DNA of 51,603 nucleotides from Lachnospiraceae bacterium (GTDB lineage: Bacteria > Bacillota > Clostridia > Lachnospirales > Lachnospiraceae): the NCBI GenBank assembly GCA_030540075.1, contig JAUNWX010000011.1, forward strand, positions 1 to 51,603, given 5' to 3'. The notes beneath the pieces are model-generated. The model searched no databases. It was given only the letters and a program-made list of their open reading frames with translations, and was not told the origin of the DNA. Position 1 is the first letter of the stretch, and each line of letters starts with the position of its first letter. Made by a program: the position numbers and the translations under genes. Below are positions 8,397 through 16,179 of this stretch, in pieces.

Positions 8397-9854
8397 GTGA
8401 ACAAAATGTTGCATAAGATTCAGCTGACGATGACCATCATCTTTTCGCTCGGTATCCTGATGGTGGCGATCGTCGTGACGGGTCTTACATTATCGAGTTC
8501 GAATTCGACACTGCGACAGCAGGTGTCGGTGTTGGTGTCAGCGAATTCGAAGCAGCTGGAACTGAATATCGATAACTATATCCGGGAGGTTCAGCAGAAG
8601 GCGGCCCTCCTTTTTTCCAGTGAGGACTACTATGGCTATGATCCGCTGGATGCGACGCTCGACGACTATGACAAGCTGCAGCGGAAGAAAGCCATCGAAG
8701 AGAAAATCGTCGACCTCGGTATCATGGAGAACTTCTCGGATTTCGGCATCGTCTACAGCGATGAGAGCTCGATCGGCTGGATCTCGCAGGTGACGAAGGC
8801 GATGTTCCCGAAGGGCGGGATGTACGAGACCTTCGAGAAGACCATCACGAATCCGCAGACGGAGGATGGCTGGGCTTTCGGCGTCAACGGAAATTATGAT
8901 CGTCTCTACTATACGAAGCGTCTGAATCCGCACGCCCTCATCGTGGCGTCCATCTATAACCGCGAGCTCGAGAGTGTGTTTGAGCTTCCGAAGGCGCTTG
9001 ATGACATGACGGTACGTCTGGTCAATGCAGACGACCGGATCCTCTACTCGAGCCGTCAGGATGAGGTTTCCTCCATGCTTCCGAAGAACATCGCAGACCT
9101 GCTGAGGGGTGTCGAGAGCGGCAGTGTCATGGGCAGAGAGTACCTCGTGACGAAGGACAGCTGCCAGAACGGCTGGCATGTCATCTGTACGATTTCCGTG
9201 GAGTCGATGACCCGTGAGAACGCCATCGCGGCGCAGAAGACGATTCTTATCGTCGCCGCCATCTGCTGTGTGCTGATCCTCGGCGGTATCTTCCTCTATA
9301 CGGTGTGCAACCGATCCGTATCCGGTATGGTGACGGATCTCAATGATAAGGCGAGTCATGATCAGATGACCGGACTCCTCAATAAGACCTCCTTCCAGAA
9401 CTTCGTGACGAACGAGATCGCCGCGGTTTCGGAGACACAGGTGAGCAGCTTCATCATGCTCGACCTCGATAACTTCAAGAAGGTGAACGACCAGCTCGGC
9501 CACAGTGTCGGGGATGATGTCATCATCCGGATGGCGAAGCTGCTGCAGAACGCCTTCACCGAGAATGTGCTCGTCGGTCGTATGGGTGGTGATGAGTTCG
9601 CCATCTACCGGAACTATCCAGATCTTTCCTTCGAGGAGGCGAACGAGATGGCGCATGACGAGATCCATCATCTCTACAACTGCTTCAAGCGGGAGTTCGA
9701 GAAGGAGCGGGACATCTGTCAGATTTCCGTAAGCTCCGGCGTCTATCTGATGGAGAAGGGTAAATATACGTTCGAGGACGTCTATAAGCGCGCAGACAGT
9801 GCCCTCTATGAGGCGAAGCGCAGCGGAAAGGCACGTCCGAACTACGTTTCGTAA
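8397..9854 (+). CDS. Membrane-bound diguanylate cyclase with extracytoplasmic sensor domain
   Basis: Makes the second messenger c-di-GMP from two GTP. The protein is 485 aa, with TM helix 1 at about 9-31, an extracytoplasmic region of about 250 residues (Cache-like by layout, not proven), TM helix 2 at about 282-304 and a C-terminal GGDEF domain. The active site GGDEF is intact at 397-401, and DHDQMTGLLNK-type entry and MLDLDNFKKVND are present. The RxxD inhibitory site normally five residues before GGDEF is absent (TENV instead), so product inhibition may be lacking. The start is GTG at 8397 with GAGGGG 9 nt upstream. It is 14 bp ahead of a binding lipoprotein gene, suggesting a joint sensor. 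Confidence 0.92.
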   Translation: MNKMLHKIQLTMTIIFSLGILMVAIVVTGLTLSSSNSTLRQQVSVLVSANSKQLELNIDNYIREVQQKAALLFSSEDYYGYDPLDATLDDYDKLQRKKAIEEKIVDLGIMENFSDFGIVYSDESSIGWISQVTKAMFPKGGMYETFEKTITNPQTEDGWAFGVNGNYDRLYYTKRLNPHALIVASIYNRELESVFELPKALDDMTVRLVNADDRILYSSRQDEVSSMLPKNIADLLRGVESGSVMGREYLVTKDSCQNGWHVICTISVESMTRENAIAAQKTILIVAAICCVLILGGIFLYTVCNRSVSGMVTDLNDKASHDQMTGLLNKTSFQNFVTNEIAAVSETQVSSFIMLDLDNFKKVNDQLGHSVGDDVIIRMAKLLQNAFTENVLVGRMGGDEFAIYRNYPDLSFEEANEMAHDEIHHLYNCFKREFEKERDICQISVSSGVYLMEKGKYTFEDVYKRADSALYEAKRSGKARPNYVS

Positions 9855-9868
9855 GGTGGTGAGACAGG

Positions 9869-11167
9869 ATGAGAAGAATCGCATGGAAAAGAATACTGGC
9901 ATGCACCCTGATCTCAGCATTGGCCCTCGGTACCTGCGGCTGCAGTCTCTGGAACCAGCGCGTGCTCGGTGAGGGAACGCAGACGATCTACCGGCAGGAG
10001 ACGGAGCAGACGGTGATTTCCTACGCCTGGTGGGGCAACGACGCGCGCCATCAGTACACGCTGACCGGCATCCGGGTTTTCGAGGATAAAAATCCGGACA
10101 TCCGTGTGGACCATACCTACGGTGTGTGGGACGGCTACGAGACGCGAAATCAGGTGTTCATGAGGAGCCATACCAACGCGGACGTCATGCAGATCAACTA
10201 TTCCTGGCTGCATACCTACTCGCCGGACGGCACGGGCTACTACGATCTGAATCAGCTGACGGATGTGCTGGATCTCAGCCGCTATACGAAGGCGGATCTC
10301 GCGCTCGGCACGGTGAACGGGCATCTCAATGCGATCCCGATCGCCTACAATATGTCGGTGTTCTTCTATAACAAGGATGTGTATGACCGCTATGGGCTCG
10401 ACATTCCGGAGACCTGGGACGATCTGTTCAGGGCGGCGGAGCGGATGTCGAAGGATGGGATCTATCCGGTCGGGATGGTGAAGAAGCATCTGTTCCTGAG
10501 CCTCGTTGCGCATTTCGAGCAGACGACGGGGCGGGTGCTGTTCACGGCGGATGGAAGCTACTGCGGCACGCCGGAGGACTGGGCGGAGATGCTCGAGTTC
10601 TATAAGCTGCTGATGGAGAAGAAGGTCATCCCGCAGGTCGAGGATTTCGACGCGACGGATTTCGAGAACGGAACGACGGCCGGGGCCAGCTTCTGGGCGA
10701 GTGATGCGTCGCGCTACTGTGCGGAGCTCTCTGCGTCCGGGGCCAATATCGTCATCGGAAACAACATCATGGAGCCAGGGGCGCTTCGCAGCGGCTGGTA
10801 TACGAAGCCGGCGACGCTCTATGCGATGAGTGCGACGACGCAGCATCCGAAGGAGGCGGCACGTTTTCTCAACTTCCTCATCAATGATGCGGATATGGCG
10901 CGGCTGCAGGGCACGGAGAAGGGTGTGCCGATTTCGGAGCGGGCGCTGGATGCGCTGAAGTCTTCGCGGCAGCTGGATTCGCTGGAGTATGCGGCATCGC
11001 AGGAGATCATGGAGATGCAGGAGGAGAACGAGGTCATGATTCCGCAGCTCGAGTCGTCGGATGTGATGGATACCTTCAAGGATACGGCGGATAAGTATGT
11101 ATATGGCAGGGAGAGCCTGGAGGCGTGCGCGGCGGAGATTCACGCGCAGCTGCAGGGAAACTCCTGA
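9869..11167 (+). CDS. Extracellular solute-binding lipoprotein (sugar ABC type, family 1)
   Basis: Extracytoplasmic substrate-binding protein, 432 aa. The signal peptide has basic MRRIAWKR, a hydrophobic core and a lipobox-like LGTCGCS, so it is probably anchored through Cys. The mature part has the family pattern YAWWGNDARHQYTLTGIRVFEDKNPDI near the start, AYNMSVFFYNKDVYDRYGLDIPETWDD in the middle and KEAARFLNFLIND late, all typical of oligosaccharide-binding proteins. No permease or ATPase genes accompany it. Its partner is the diguanylate cyclase 14 bp upstream, so it may act as a ligand sensor instead of, or beside, transport. The ligand is unknown. Confidence 0.9.
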   Translation: MRRIAWKRILACTLISALALGTCGCSLWNQRVLGEGTQTIYRQETEQTVISYAWWGNDARHQYTLTGIRVFEDKNPDIRVDHTYGVWDGYETRNQVFMRSHTNADVMQINYSWLHTYSPDGTGYYDLNQLTDVLDLSRYTKADLALGTVNGHLNAIPIAYNMSVFFYNKDVYDRYGLDIPETWDDLFRAAERMSKDGIYPVGMVKKHLFLSLVAHFEQTTGRVLFTADGSYCGTPEDWAEMLEFYKLLMEKKVIPQVEDFDATDFENGTTAGASFWASDASRYCAELSASGANIVIGNNIMEPGALRSGWYTKPATLYAMSATTQHPKEAARFLNFLINDADMARLQGTEKGVPISERALDALKSSRQLDSLEYAASQEIMEMQEENEVMIPQLESSDVMDTFKDTADKYVYGRESLEACAAEIHAQLQGNS

Positions 11168-11187
11168 AAATTCATAATCTAAGCAGT

Positions 11188-11408
11188 GGCCGGAGGGCAG
11201 GCATCGGAAACGCAGTACGCCCTGCGGCGGTAAATTCTAAAACAGGACCCCTAAGAAACACTAGGCTCCTTCCAATCACCGGGTTTTCTTTATGAAAACC
11301 CGGCGTTGGAAGGAGTGCTGAGGAAAAATTGCTCCAAGTGTTTCTAAGGGGTCCTGTTTTGAATTTACACGTCCTCGGCGTATGGTTTCCGATGCCTGTC
11401 CTCCGGCC
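11188..11408 (+). repeat. Full copy (B) of the large hairpin repeat family
   Basis: 221 bp, starting 20 nt after the binding-protein stop. The outer arms 11188-11207 and 11389-11408 are complementary at 19 of 20 positions. Further stems are 11230-11237/11361-11368, 11240-11252/11347-11359 (13 bp perfect), AAGAAACACT/AGTGTTTCT, CTCCTTCCAA/TTGGAAGGAG and ACCGGGTTTTC/GAAAACCCGG, with apex TTTAT. Most paired bases differ from other copies, but unpaired pieces such as GCAGTAC, GTGCTGAGGAAAAAT, CTCCAAGTG and CGTATGG are kept. The gap 11168-11513 holds nothing else I can name apart from the AT-rich lead to the next gene. Confidence 0.9.
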
Positions 11409-11513
11409 CTCTGTTTGCTGATAATTTCGTATTTTCTATGTTTTATGTTATTATTGGAATGTTTTTGATTTTCGAAATGAATTAGAGTAAATCGTTCATA
11501 TAAAGGAGTTGTT

Positions 11514-13157
11514 ATGATCAAGGTGAATCAGGTGAAGCTTCCGGTGACGGCGTCGGTGAAGATGCTGCGGCTTCAGTGTGCGAAGCTGCTGGGGATCAAA
11601 CCGGCGGAGATCGCGACGCTGGAGGTGCTGCGGCGGTCGATCGATGCGCGGAAGCGACCGGAGATTTTTTTCAGTTATACGCTGCTGGTGGAGCTCGAGG
11701 GTGGTCTTCGGGCGGAGGAGAAGCTGGTGAAGAAGCTTCGGAACCGGGACGTCGTGATGGGTGAGCGGGTCGAGTACCGTGCGCCGGAGCTCGGGGAGAG
11801 CATCGATGGTGTGTCGCGGCGGGACTACTTCCGCGAGGAGGCGCATCGTCCGGTGGTCGTGGGATTCGGTCCGGCCGGGATGTTTGCGGCGCTGATCCTC
11901 GCGCGGGCGGGGATGCATCCGATCGTGTATGAGCGTGGTGCTTCGGTCGAGGAGCGTGCCCTTGATGTCGAGCGTCTCTGGGCGACGGGCGAGCTGAAGC
12001 CGGACTCGAATCCGCAGTTCGGTGAGGGCGGTGCCGGGACCTTCTCGGATGGTAAGCTGAACACCCTCACGAAGGATCCGGAGGGGCGCAGTCGTTTCAT
12101 CCTGAATCTTTTCGTCGGCTACGGGGCGGATCCGTCGATTCTCATCGATGCGAAGCCGCATGTCGGGACGGACTGTCTCCTCGATGTGGTGCGGGGAATC
12201 CGCTATGAGATCGAGGCGCTCGGCGGCGAGATTCACTTCCATACGAAGTTTACCTACGATCCGGTACGGGATAAGGACCGGAAAATCATCCTCGCGATCG
12301 GTCACTCGGCGCGGGACAGCTATGAGGAGCTCTACGCGGCCGGCCTCCACATGGAGGCGAAGGACTTCGCGATGGGCTTCCGTGTACAGCATCCGCAGGC
12401 GATGATCGACGAGGATCTCTATGGTGCGGTCGATGCGGAGACGCGGGCGGCGCTGGGGCCGGGTGCCTACAAGGTGACGCACACGAGTGCGAAGAACGGG
12501 CGGGGTGTCTACAGCTTCTGTATGTGTCCGGGCGGTTATGTCGTGAACAGCTCGTCGGAGCCGGGACGCCTCTGCGTGAACGGGATGAGCTATCATGCCC
12601 GGGATGGGAAGAACGCCAATGCTGCCATCATCGTGTCGATCCGGAAGTCGGATTATGACGGAGCAGCGCATCCGCTCGGCGGTATCGCGCTGCAGCGGGA
12701 GCTCGAGGCGCGGGCGTACCAGCTGCTGGACGGCCGGGTGCCGGTGCAGACCTACGGGGATTTCAAGGCGAACCGCGAAACCACCGAAGAAACGGTCGGA
12801 AGCATTGGCCCGGAGATCAGGGGGCAGTATGGCTACAGCCGGCTGAACGGGCTTTTCGAGTTCCCAGCGGACTCGCCGTATGCGTCGCTCAATGAGTTCA
12901 ACGAGACTTTCATCGAGGGGATGGAGAGCTTCGAGCACAAGCTGCATGGCTTCGCGCGGGAGGATGCGCTGCTCTGTGGTGTAGAGGCGCGGACCTCGAG
13001 TCCGGTGCGGATTCCGCGGGGTGCGGATTTCTGTTCGAACATCCCGGGGCTCTATCCGTGCGGCGAGGGCGCCGGGTATGCGGGCGGCATCATGAGCGCC
13101 GCGATGGACGGCATGAAAGCCGCGGAAGCACTTGTCAAGTCGTATAATTCATTATAG
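11514..13157 (+). CDS. FAD-dependent oxidoreductase (COG2509-like)
   Basis: Large flavoprotein of the uncharacterised 'NAD(FAD)-utilising dehydrogenase' type, 547 aa. An N-terminal domain of about 105 residues (MIKVNQVKLPVTASVKMLRL...) precedes the dinucleotide motif VVGFGPAGMFAALILARAG, then the family stretch PQFGEGGAGTFSDGKLNT. GRGVYSFCMCPGGYVV in the middle and LYPCGEGAGYAGGIMSAAMDGMKAAEA at the end complete the FAD site. The start is ATG at 11514 after AAAGGAG. It stands alone, between repeat copy B and the proB hairpin. Substrate unknown. Confidence 0.88.
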   Translation: MIKVNQVKLPVTASVKMLRLQCAKLLGIKPAEIATLEVLRRSIDARKRPEIFFSYTLLVELEGGLRAEEKLVKKLRNRDVVMGERVEYRAPELGESIDGVSRRDYFREEAHRPVVVGFGPAGMFAALILARAGMHPIVYERGASVEERALDVERLWATGELKPDSNPQFGEGGAGTFSDGKLNTLTKDPEGRSRFILNLFVGYGADPSILIDAKPHVGTDCLLDVVRGIRYEIEALGGEIHFHTKFTYDPVRDKDRKIILAIGHSARDSYEELYAAGLHMEAKDFAMGFRVQHPQAMIDEDLYGAVDAETRAALGPGAYKVTHTSAKNGRGVYSFCMCPGGYVVNSSSEPGRLCVNGMSYHARDGKNANAAIIVSIRKSDYDGAAHPLGGIALQRELEARAYQLLDGRVPVQTYGDFKANRETTEETVGSIGPEIRGQYGYSRLNGLFEFPADSPYASLNEFNETFIEGMESFEHKLHGFAREDALLCGVEARTSSPVRIPRGADFCSNIPGLYPCGEGAGYAGGIMSAAMDGMKAAEALVKSYNSL

Positions 13158-13184
13158 AATATTCCATTATTTGTTTATTAATTT

Positions 13185-13211
13185 CGGTCGAAGCCTCCGA
13201 GGCTTCGACCG
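13185..13211 (+). other. Perfect 13-bp inverted repeat between the oxidoreductase gene and proB
   Basis: CGGTCGAAGCCTC (13185-13197) is repeated in inverted form at 13199-13211. No T-run follows. A TATACT box at 13217-13222 lies immediately downstream, so the palindrome would cover the -35 region of a proB promoter; it could be a terminator stem or an operator. Confidence 0.6.
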
Positions 13212-13248
13212 AGCGTTATACTGAATATGATCGGTTCTCGGGAGTGTT

Positions 13249-14127
13249 ATGGAAAAAACGAATCATGAGATGAGAGCAAGTTTAAAAGAGAAGAAGCGGA
13301 TCGTGATCAAGGTGGGGTCTGCGAGCATCACCCATAAGGAGACGGGGAGTCTGGATCTTCGGAAGATTGAGAAGCTGGTGCGGGTGATTTCGGATCTGAA
13401 TGCGGAGGGGAAGGATGTGATTCTGGTGTCCTCTGGTGCGATTGCGACGGGTCGGAGTGTGATCGGGATGCACCGGCGGCCGCGGAGTATGGCGGAGAAG
13501 CAGGCGTTTGCGGCGATCGGGCAGGCGCGTCTGATGATGACCTACCAGAAGATTTTCTCGGAGTACAGTGTGATTGCGTCGCAGGTACTGCTGACGAAGA
13601 ACATCATGCTGGATCCGCGTTCGCGTGAGAATGCGACGAATACCTTCCTGGAGCTGCTGAATCTCGGGACGGTGCCGGTCGTGAATGAGAACGATACGGT
13701 GTCGACGTCGGAGATCAACCAGGTCGAGACCTTCGGGGACAACGACCAGCTGGCGGCGATCGTCGGTGCGGTGGTGCATGCGGATCTCGTGATTCTGCTG
13801 TCGGATATCGATGGTCTGTTCACGGATGATCCGAAGAAGAATCCGGATGCGGAGTTTATTCCGTTCATTCCGGAGATCAATGCGGACATCCTCGAGATGG
13901 GGAAGTCGGACAGCGGGTCCAATGTCGGCACCGGTGGGATGAGTGCGAAGCTCGCGGCGGCGCGGATCGCGACGGACAGTGGTGCGGATATGGTGATCGC
14001 GCGCTTCACGAGTGCGGATGTGATCACGGAGATTCTCGATGGGGAGAATGTCGGCACGCTGTTTGCGGCACATGAAAATAAGGATTTTGATCTCGTACAG
14101 TATCTCGAGAGTGAGGAGAATGCATAA
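13249..14127 (+). CDS. proB: Glutamate 5-kinase (without PUA domain)
   Basis: First step of proline synthesis, ATP-dependent phosphorylation of glutamate at the gamma carboxyl. The protein is 292 aa with the amino-acid kinase fold: KRIVIKVGSASIT at the start, VILVSSGAIATG, VPVVNENDTVST, FGDNDQLAAIVG and VGTGGMSAKLAAA. It lacks the C-terminal PUA domain found in the ~367-residue E. coli enzyme, a known short form. RBS GGGAG precedes ATG 13249. The stop shares a base with the ATG of the next gene, and proA follows beyond a repeat. Confidence 0.95.
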   Translation: MEKTNHEMRASLKEKKRIVIKVGSASITHKETGSLDLRKIEKLVRVISDLNAEGKDVILVSSGAIATGRSVIGMHRRPRSMAEKQAFAAIGQARLMMTYQKIFSEYSVIASQVLLTKNIMLDPRSRENATNTFLELLNLGTVPVVNENDTVSTSEINQVETFGDNDQLAAIVGAVVHADLVILLSDIDGLFTDDPKKNPDAEFIPFIPEINADILEMGKSDSGSNVGTGGMSAKLAAARIATDSGADMVIARFTSADVITEILDGENVGTLFAAHENKDFDLVQYLESEENA

Positions 14128-14435
14128 TGGTTACAGAGCAGGATATCAAGCGTATCAATGAGCTTTATCATAAGTCGAAGGAGGGCAGCGGTCTCAGTGA
14201 GGAGGAGAAGGCCGAGCAGGCGACGCTTCGCCGGGCCTACATCGATTCCGTGAAGGCGAACCTCGGCGTGTACCTGAAGGACATTAAGAATGCGTCGAAG
14301 CAGACCGAGCAGGACGCTGCGGACGCCTTCGACCCGAAGGCGAAGGCGCAGCAGGCGATGGCCGCCACCGACGCCCAGCTCGAAGCCGAGAAGGCCATGG
14401 CGGAGACTGACCAGGAAGTCAGGGAAGAGAAGTAA
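14127..14435 (+). CDS. DUF896 (YnzC/UPF0291) family small protein
   Basis: Small cytoplasmic helical protein, 102 aa. The first ~60 residues carry the family signature (IKRINELYHKSKEGSGLSEEEKAEQATLRRAYID), with VKANL and YLKDI following. The family is known from Bacillus YnzC and its function is unclear. Here an Ala/Glu/Gln-rich C-terminal tail of about 40 residues makes it longer than YnzC (about 77 aa). It overlaps the proB stop by one nucleotide, so it is translationally coupled to proline synthesis, an arrangement I cannot explain. Confidence 0.88.
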   Translation: MVTEQDIKRINELYHKSKEGSGLSEEEKAEQATLRRAYIDSVKANLGVYLKDIKNASKQTEQDAADAFDPKAKAQQAMAATDAQLEAEKAMAETDQEVREEK

Positions 14436-14452
14436 ACGTTAACATTCAGGCA

Positions 14453-14678
14453 GGGGTCCCGGAAGGGTGGCAACGGAGGCACAGTACTCCGAGACCGGTT
14501 CAATCTAAGCCGGGGACCCTAAGCGGCACTAGGCCCTCTGCAATCACTGAGTTTTCTTTATGAAAACTCAGCGTTGCAGAGGGTGCTAAGGAAAAATCAC
14601 TCCAAGTGCCGCTAAGGGAACCCGGCTTGATTTCACACGGTCTCTACGTATGGCCTCTATTGCCACCCCTACGGGGCC
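14453..14678 (+). repeat. Full copy (C) of the large hairpin repeat family
   Basis: About 226 bp, starting about 17 nt after the DUF896 stop. Stems from outside in: GGTGGCAA/TTGCCACC (14466-14473/14660-14667), GAGACCG/CGGTCTC, GCCGGG(GA)CCCT/AGGG(AA)CCCGGC, AGCGGCACT/AGTGCCGCT, CCCTCTGCAA/TTGCAGAGGG and CTGAGTTTTC/GAAAACTCAG, apex TTTAT. Conserved loops are GCACAGTACT and CGTATGG, facing each other, and GTGCTAAGGAAAAAT. With the palindrome at 14719 it fills the proB/proA gap. Confidence 0.9.
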
Positions 14679-14718
14679 ACTTAGCTGAACTGTTACAAGT
14701 AAACTTCTGGGTAGCCGA

Positions 14719-14730
14719 GGGTCTGACCCC
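14719..14730. repeat. Short palindromic repeat GGGTCTGACCCC
   Basis: Same sequence as the palindromes at 20758-20856 and 33755-33788. Here it is a single copy 30 bp before proA. Confidence 0.7.
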
Positions 14731-14760
14731 GGTGAGTAGTGATTAGAAAGGAGAGAGACG

Positions 14761-16047
14761 ATGATCGATCTTGAGCGAATCGGTGCGGCGGCGCGCGCAG
14801 CTGCGCGGCAGCTGGCGGTGCTGGATACCGAAAAGAAGAATCAGGTGCTGATGGCGGCGGCGGATGCCCTCGATCGGGAGGAGAACCAGGCGGAGATACT
14901 CCGGGCGAATGCGGAGGATCTCGCCATCGCGGATCAGAATCAGATGGCGGCGGGGCTCCGGGATCGTCTGCGTCTCACGGGGGAGCGTCTCCATGCGATG
15001 GCGGATGCGATCCGCGATATCGCGGCGCTTGAGGATCCGGTCGGCGAAGTGCTGTCCGAGACGGAGCGTCCGAATGGGCTCCGGCTTCAGAAGGTGGCGG
15101 TGCCGATCGGCGTGATCGGGATCATCTATGAGGCGCGTCCGAACGTGACGAGTGACGCCTGGTCCCTCTGCTTCAAGACGGCGAATGCCGTGATCCTGAA
15201 GGGCGGTTCGGATGCGATCCACTCGAACCTCGCGATTACGAAGGTCCTCCGGAGCGCCATCGAGGCCGCCGGCATTGACCCGAACGTACTGCAGCTCATC
15301 GAGGCGACGGATCACGAGACGACGAACCGCTTCATGCAGATGAACGAGTACGTGGATGTGCTGATTCCGCGCGGCTCACACCGGCTGATCCAGGCGGTCG
15401 TGCGCAATGCTTCCGTGCCGGTCATCGAGACCGGTGCCGGGAACTGTCACATCTTCCTCGACGAGGGTGCGGATGGGACGAAGGCCGTGCCGATTGTGTT
15501 TAATGCGAAGACGCAGCGTATCGGTGTGTGCAATGCCTGCGAGTCGCTGGTCGTGGATGCGCGGGTGCTGTCGACGGTGCTCGTGCCGGTGATCCGGAAG
15601 CTGCAGGAGAGGCAGGTCGAGGCGTACTGTGATGCGCCGAGTCTCGCAGCGGTGCAGGCGGCGGCAGAAGCCGGGGAGGGCATCGACATGGGCCTCGTGC
15701 ATCCGGCGATGGAGGAGGACTTTACGACGGAGTACCTCGACTATAAGATTTCGGTGAAGACGGTAGACTCGGTGGCGGAGGCGATCGCGCACATCAACCG
15801 CTGCAGCACCGGCCACAGTGAGGCAATCATCACGGAGGATGCGGCGCATGCGGAGCAGTTCCTGAACGGGATCGACAGTGCCTGTGTCTACTGGAATGCG
15901 TCGACGCGTTTCACGGATGGCGGCTGCTTCGGCTTCGGTGCCGAGATCGGCATCTCGACCGGGAAGCTCCACGCGCGGGGCCCGATGGGGCTTCGGGAGC
16001 TCACCACCTATAAATATAAGATCTACGGAGATGGACAGATCCGTTGA
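14761..16047 (+). CDS. proA: Glutamate-5-semialdehyde dehydrogenase (gamma-glutamyl phosphate reductase)
   Basis: Second step of proline synthesis, NADPH-dependent reduction of glutamyl 5-phosphate. The protein is 428 aa, the standard length. Catalytic Cys257 lies in GVCNACESLV. Other family pieces are PIGVIGIIYEARPNVT, NAVILKGGSDAIHSN, ETGAGNCHIFLD and the C-terminal FGAEIGISTGKLHARGPMGLRELTTYKY. RBS GGAGAGAG precedes ATG 14761. It is separated from proB by DUF896 and repeat copy C, so a joint transcript would contain the whole hairpin. Confidence 0.97.
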   Translation: MIDLERIGAAARAAARQLAVLDTEKKNQVLMAAADALDREENQAEILRANAEDLAIADQNQMAAGLRDRLRLTGERLHAMADAIRDIAALEDPVGEVLSETERPNGLRLQKVAVPIGVIGIIYEARPNVTSDAWSLCFKTANAVILKGGSDAIHSNLAITKVLRSAIEAAGIDPNVLQLIEATDHETTNRFMQMNEYVDVLIPRGSHRLIQAVVRNASVPVIETGAGNCHIFLDEGADGTKAVPIVFNAKTQRIGVCNACESLVVDARVLSTVLVPVIRKLQERQVEAYCDAPSLAAVQAAAEAGEGIDMGLVHPAMEEDFTTEYLDYKISVKTVDSVAEAIAHINRCSTGHSEAIITEDAAHAEQFLNGIDSACVYWNASTRFTDGGCFGFGAEIGISTGKLHARGPMGLRELTTYKYKIYGDGQIR

Positions 16048-16053
16048 ATTCTG

Positions 16054-16128
16054 CAGGGCCCCGGAGGGCCGGCATCAGAAGCACAGTTTCTACGTATGGC
16101 GTCTGCTGTCGGTCCTCCGGGGACCTTT
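16054..16128 (+). repeat. Short copy (D) of the hairpin repeat family, outer arms only
   Basis: Begins 6 nt after the proA stop. The outer arms (CCCCGGAGGGCCGGCA type against CTGTCGGTCCTCCGGGG) remain, while GCACAGT is joined almost directly to TACGTATGG, so the ~130-nt central domain of full copies is missing. It ends in the same flank, GGCTGAA, as the copy at 39470. Confidence 0.85.
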
Positions 16129-16179
16129 GGCTGAAATGATACCAAAACATAGATATGTACAGAAAGTTGATTCGTTTTT

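Noticed and set aside
14453-14678. Large repeat as a simple rho-independent terminator, group II intron, tmRNA or RNase P RNA
   Set aside because: No T-run follows it, it occurs in many copies, it encodes no protein, and it lacks the conserved landmarks of those RNAs. I also considered IS605/IscB-associated RNA but found no such gene or guide-like feature.
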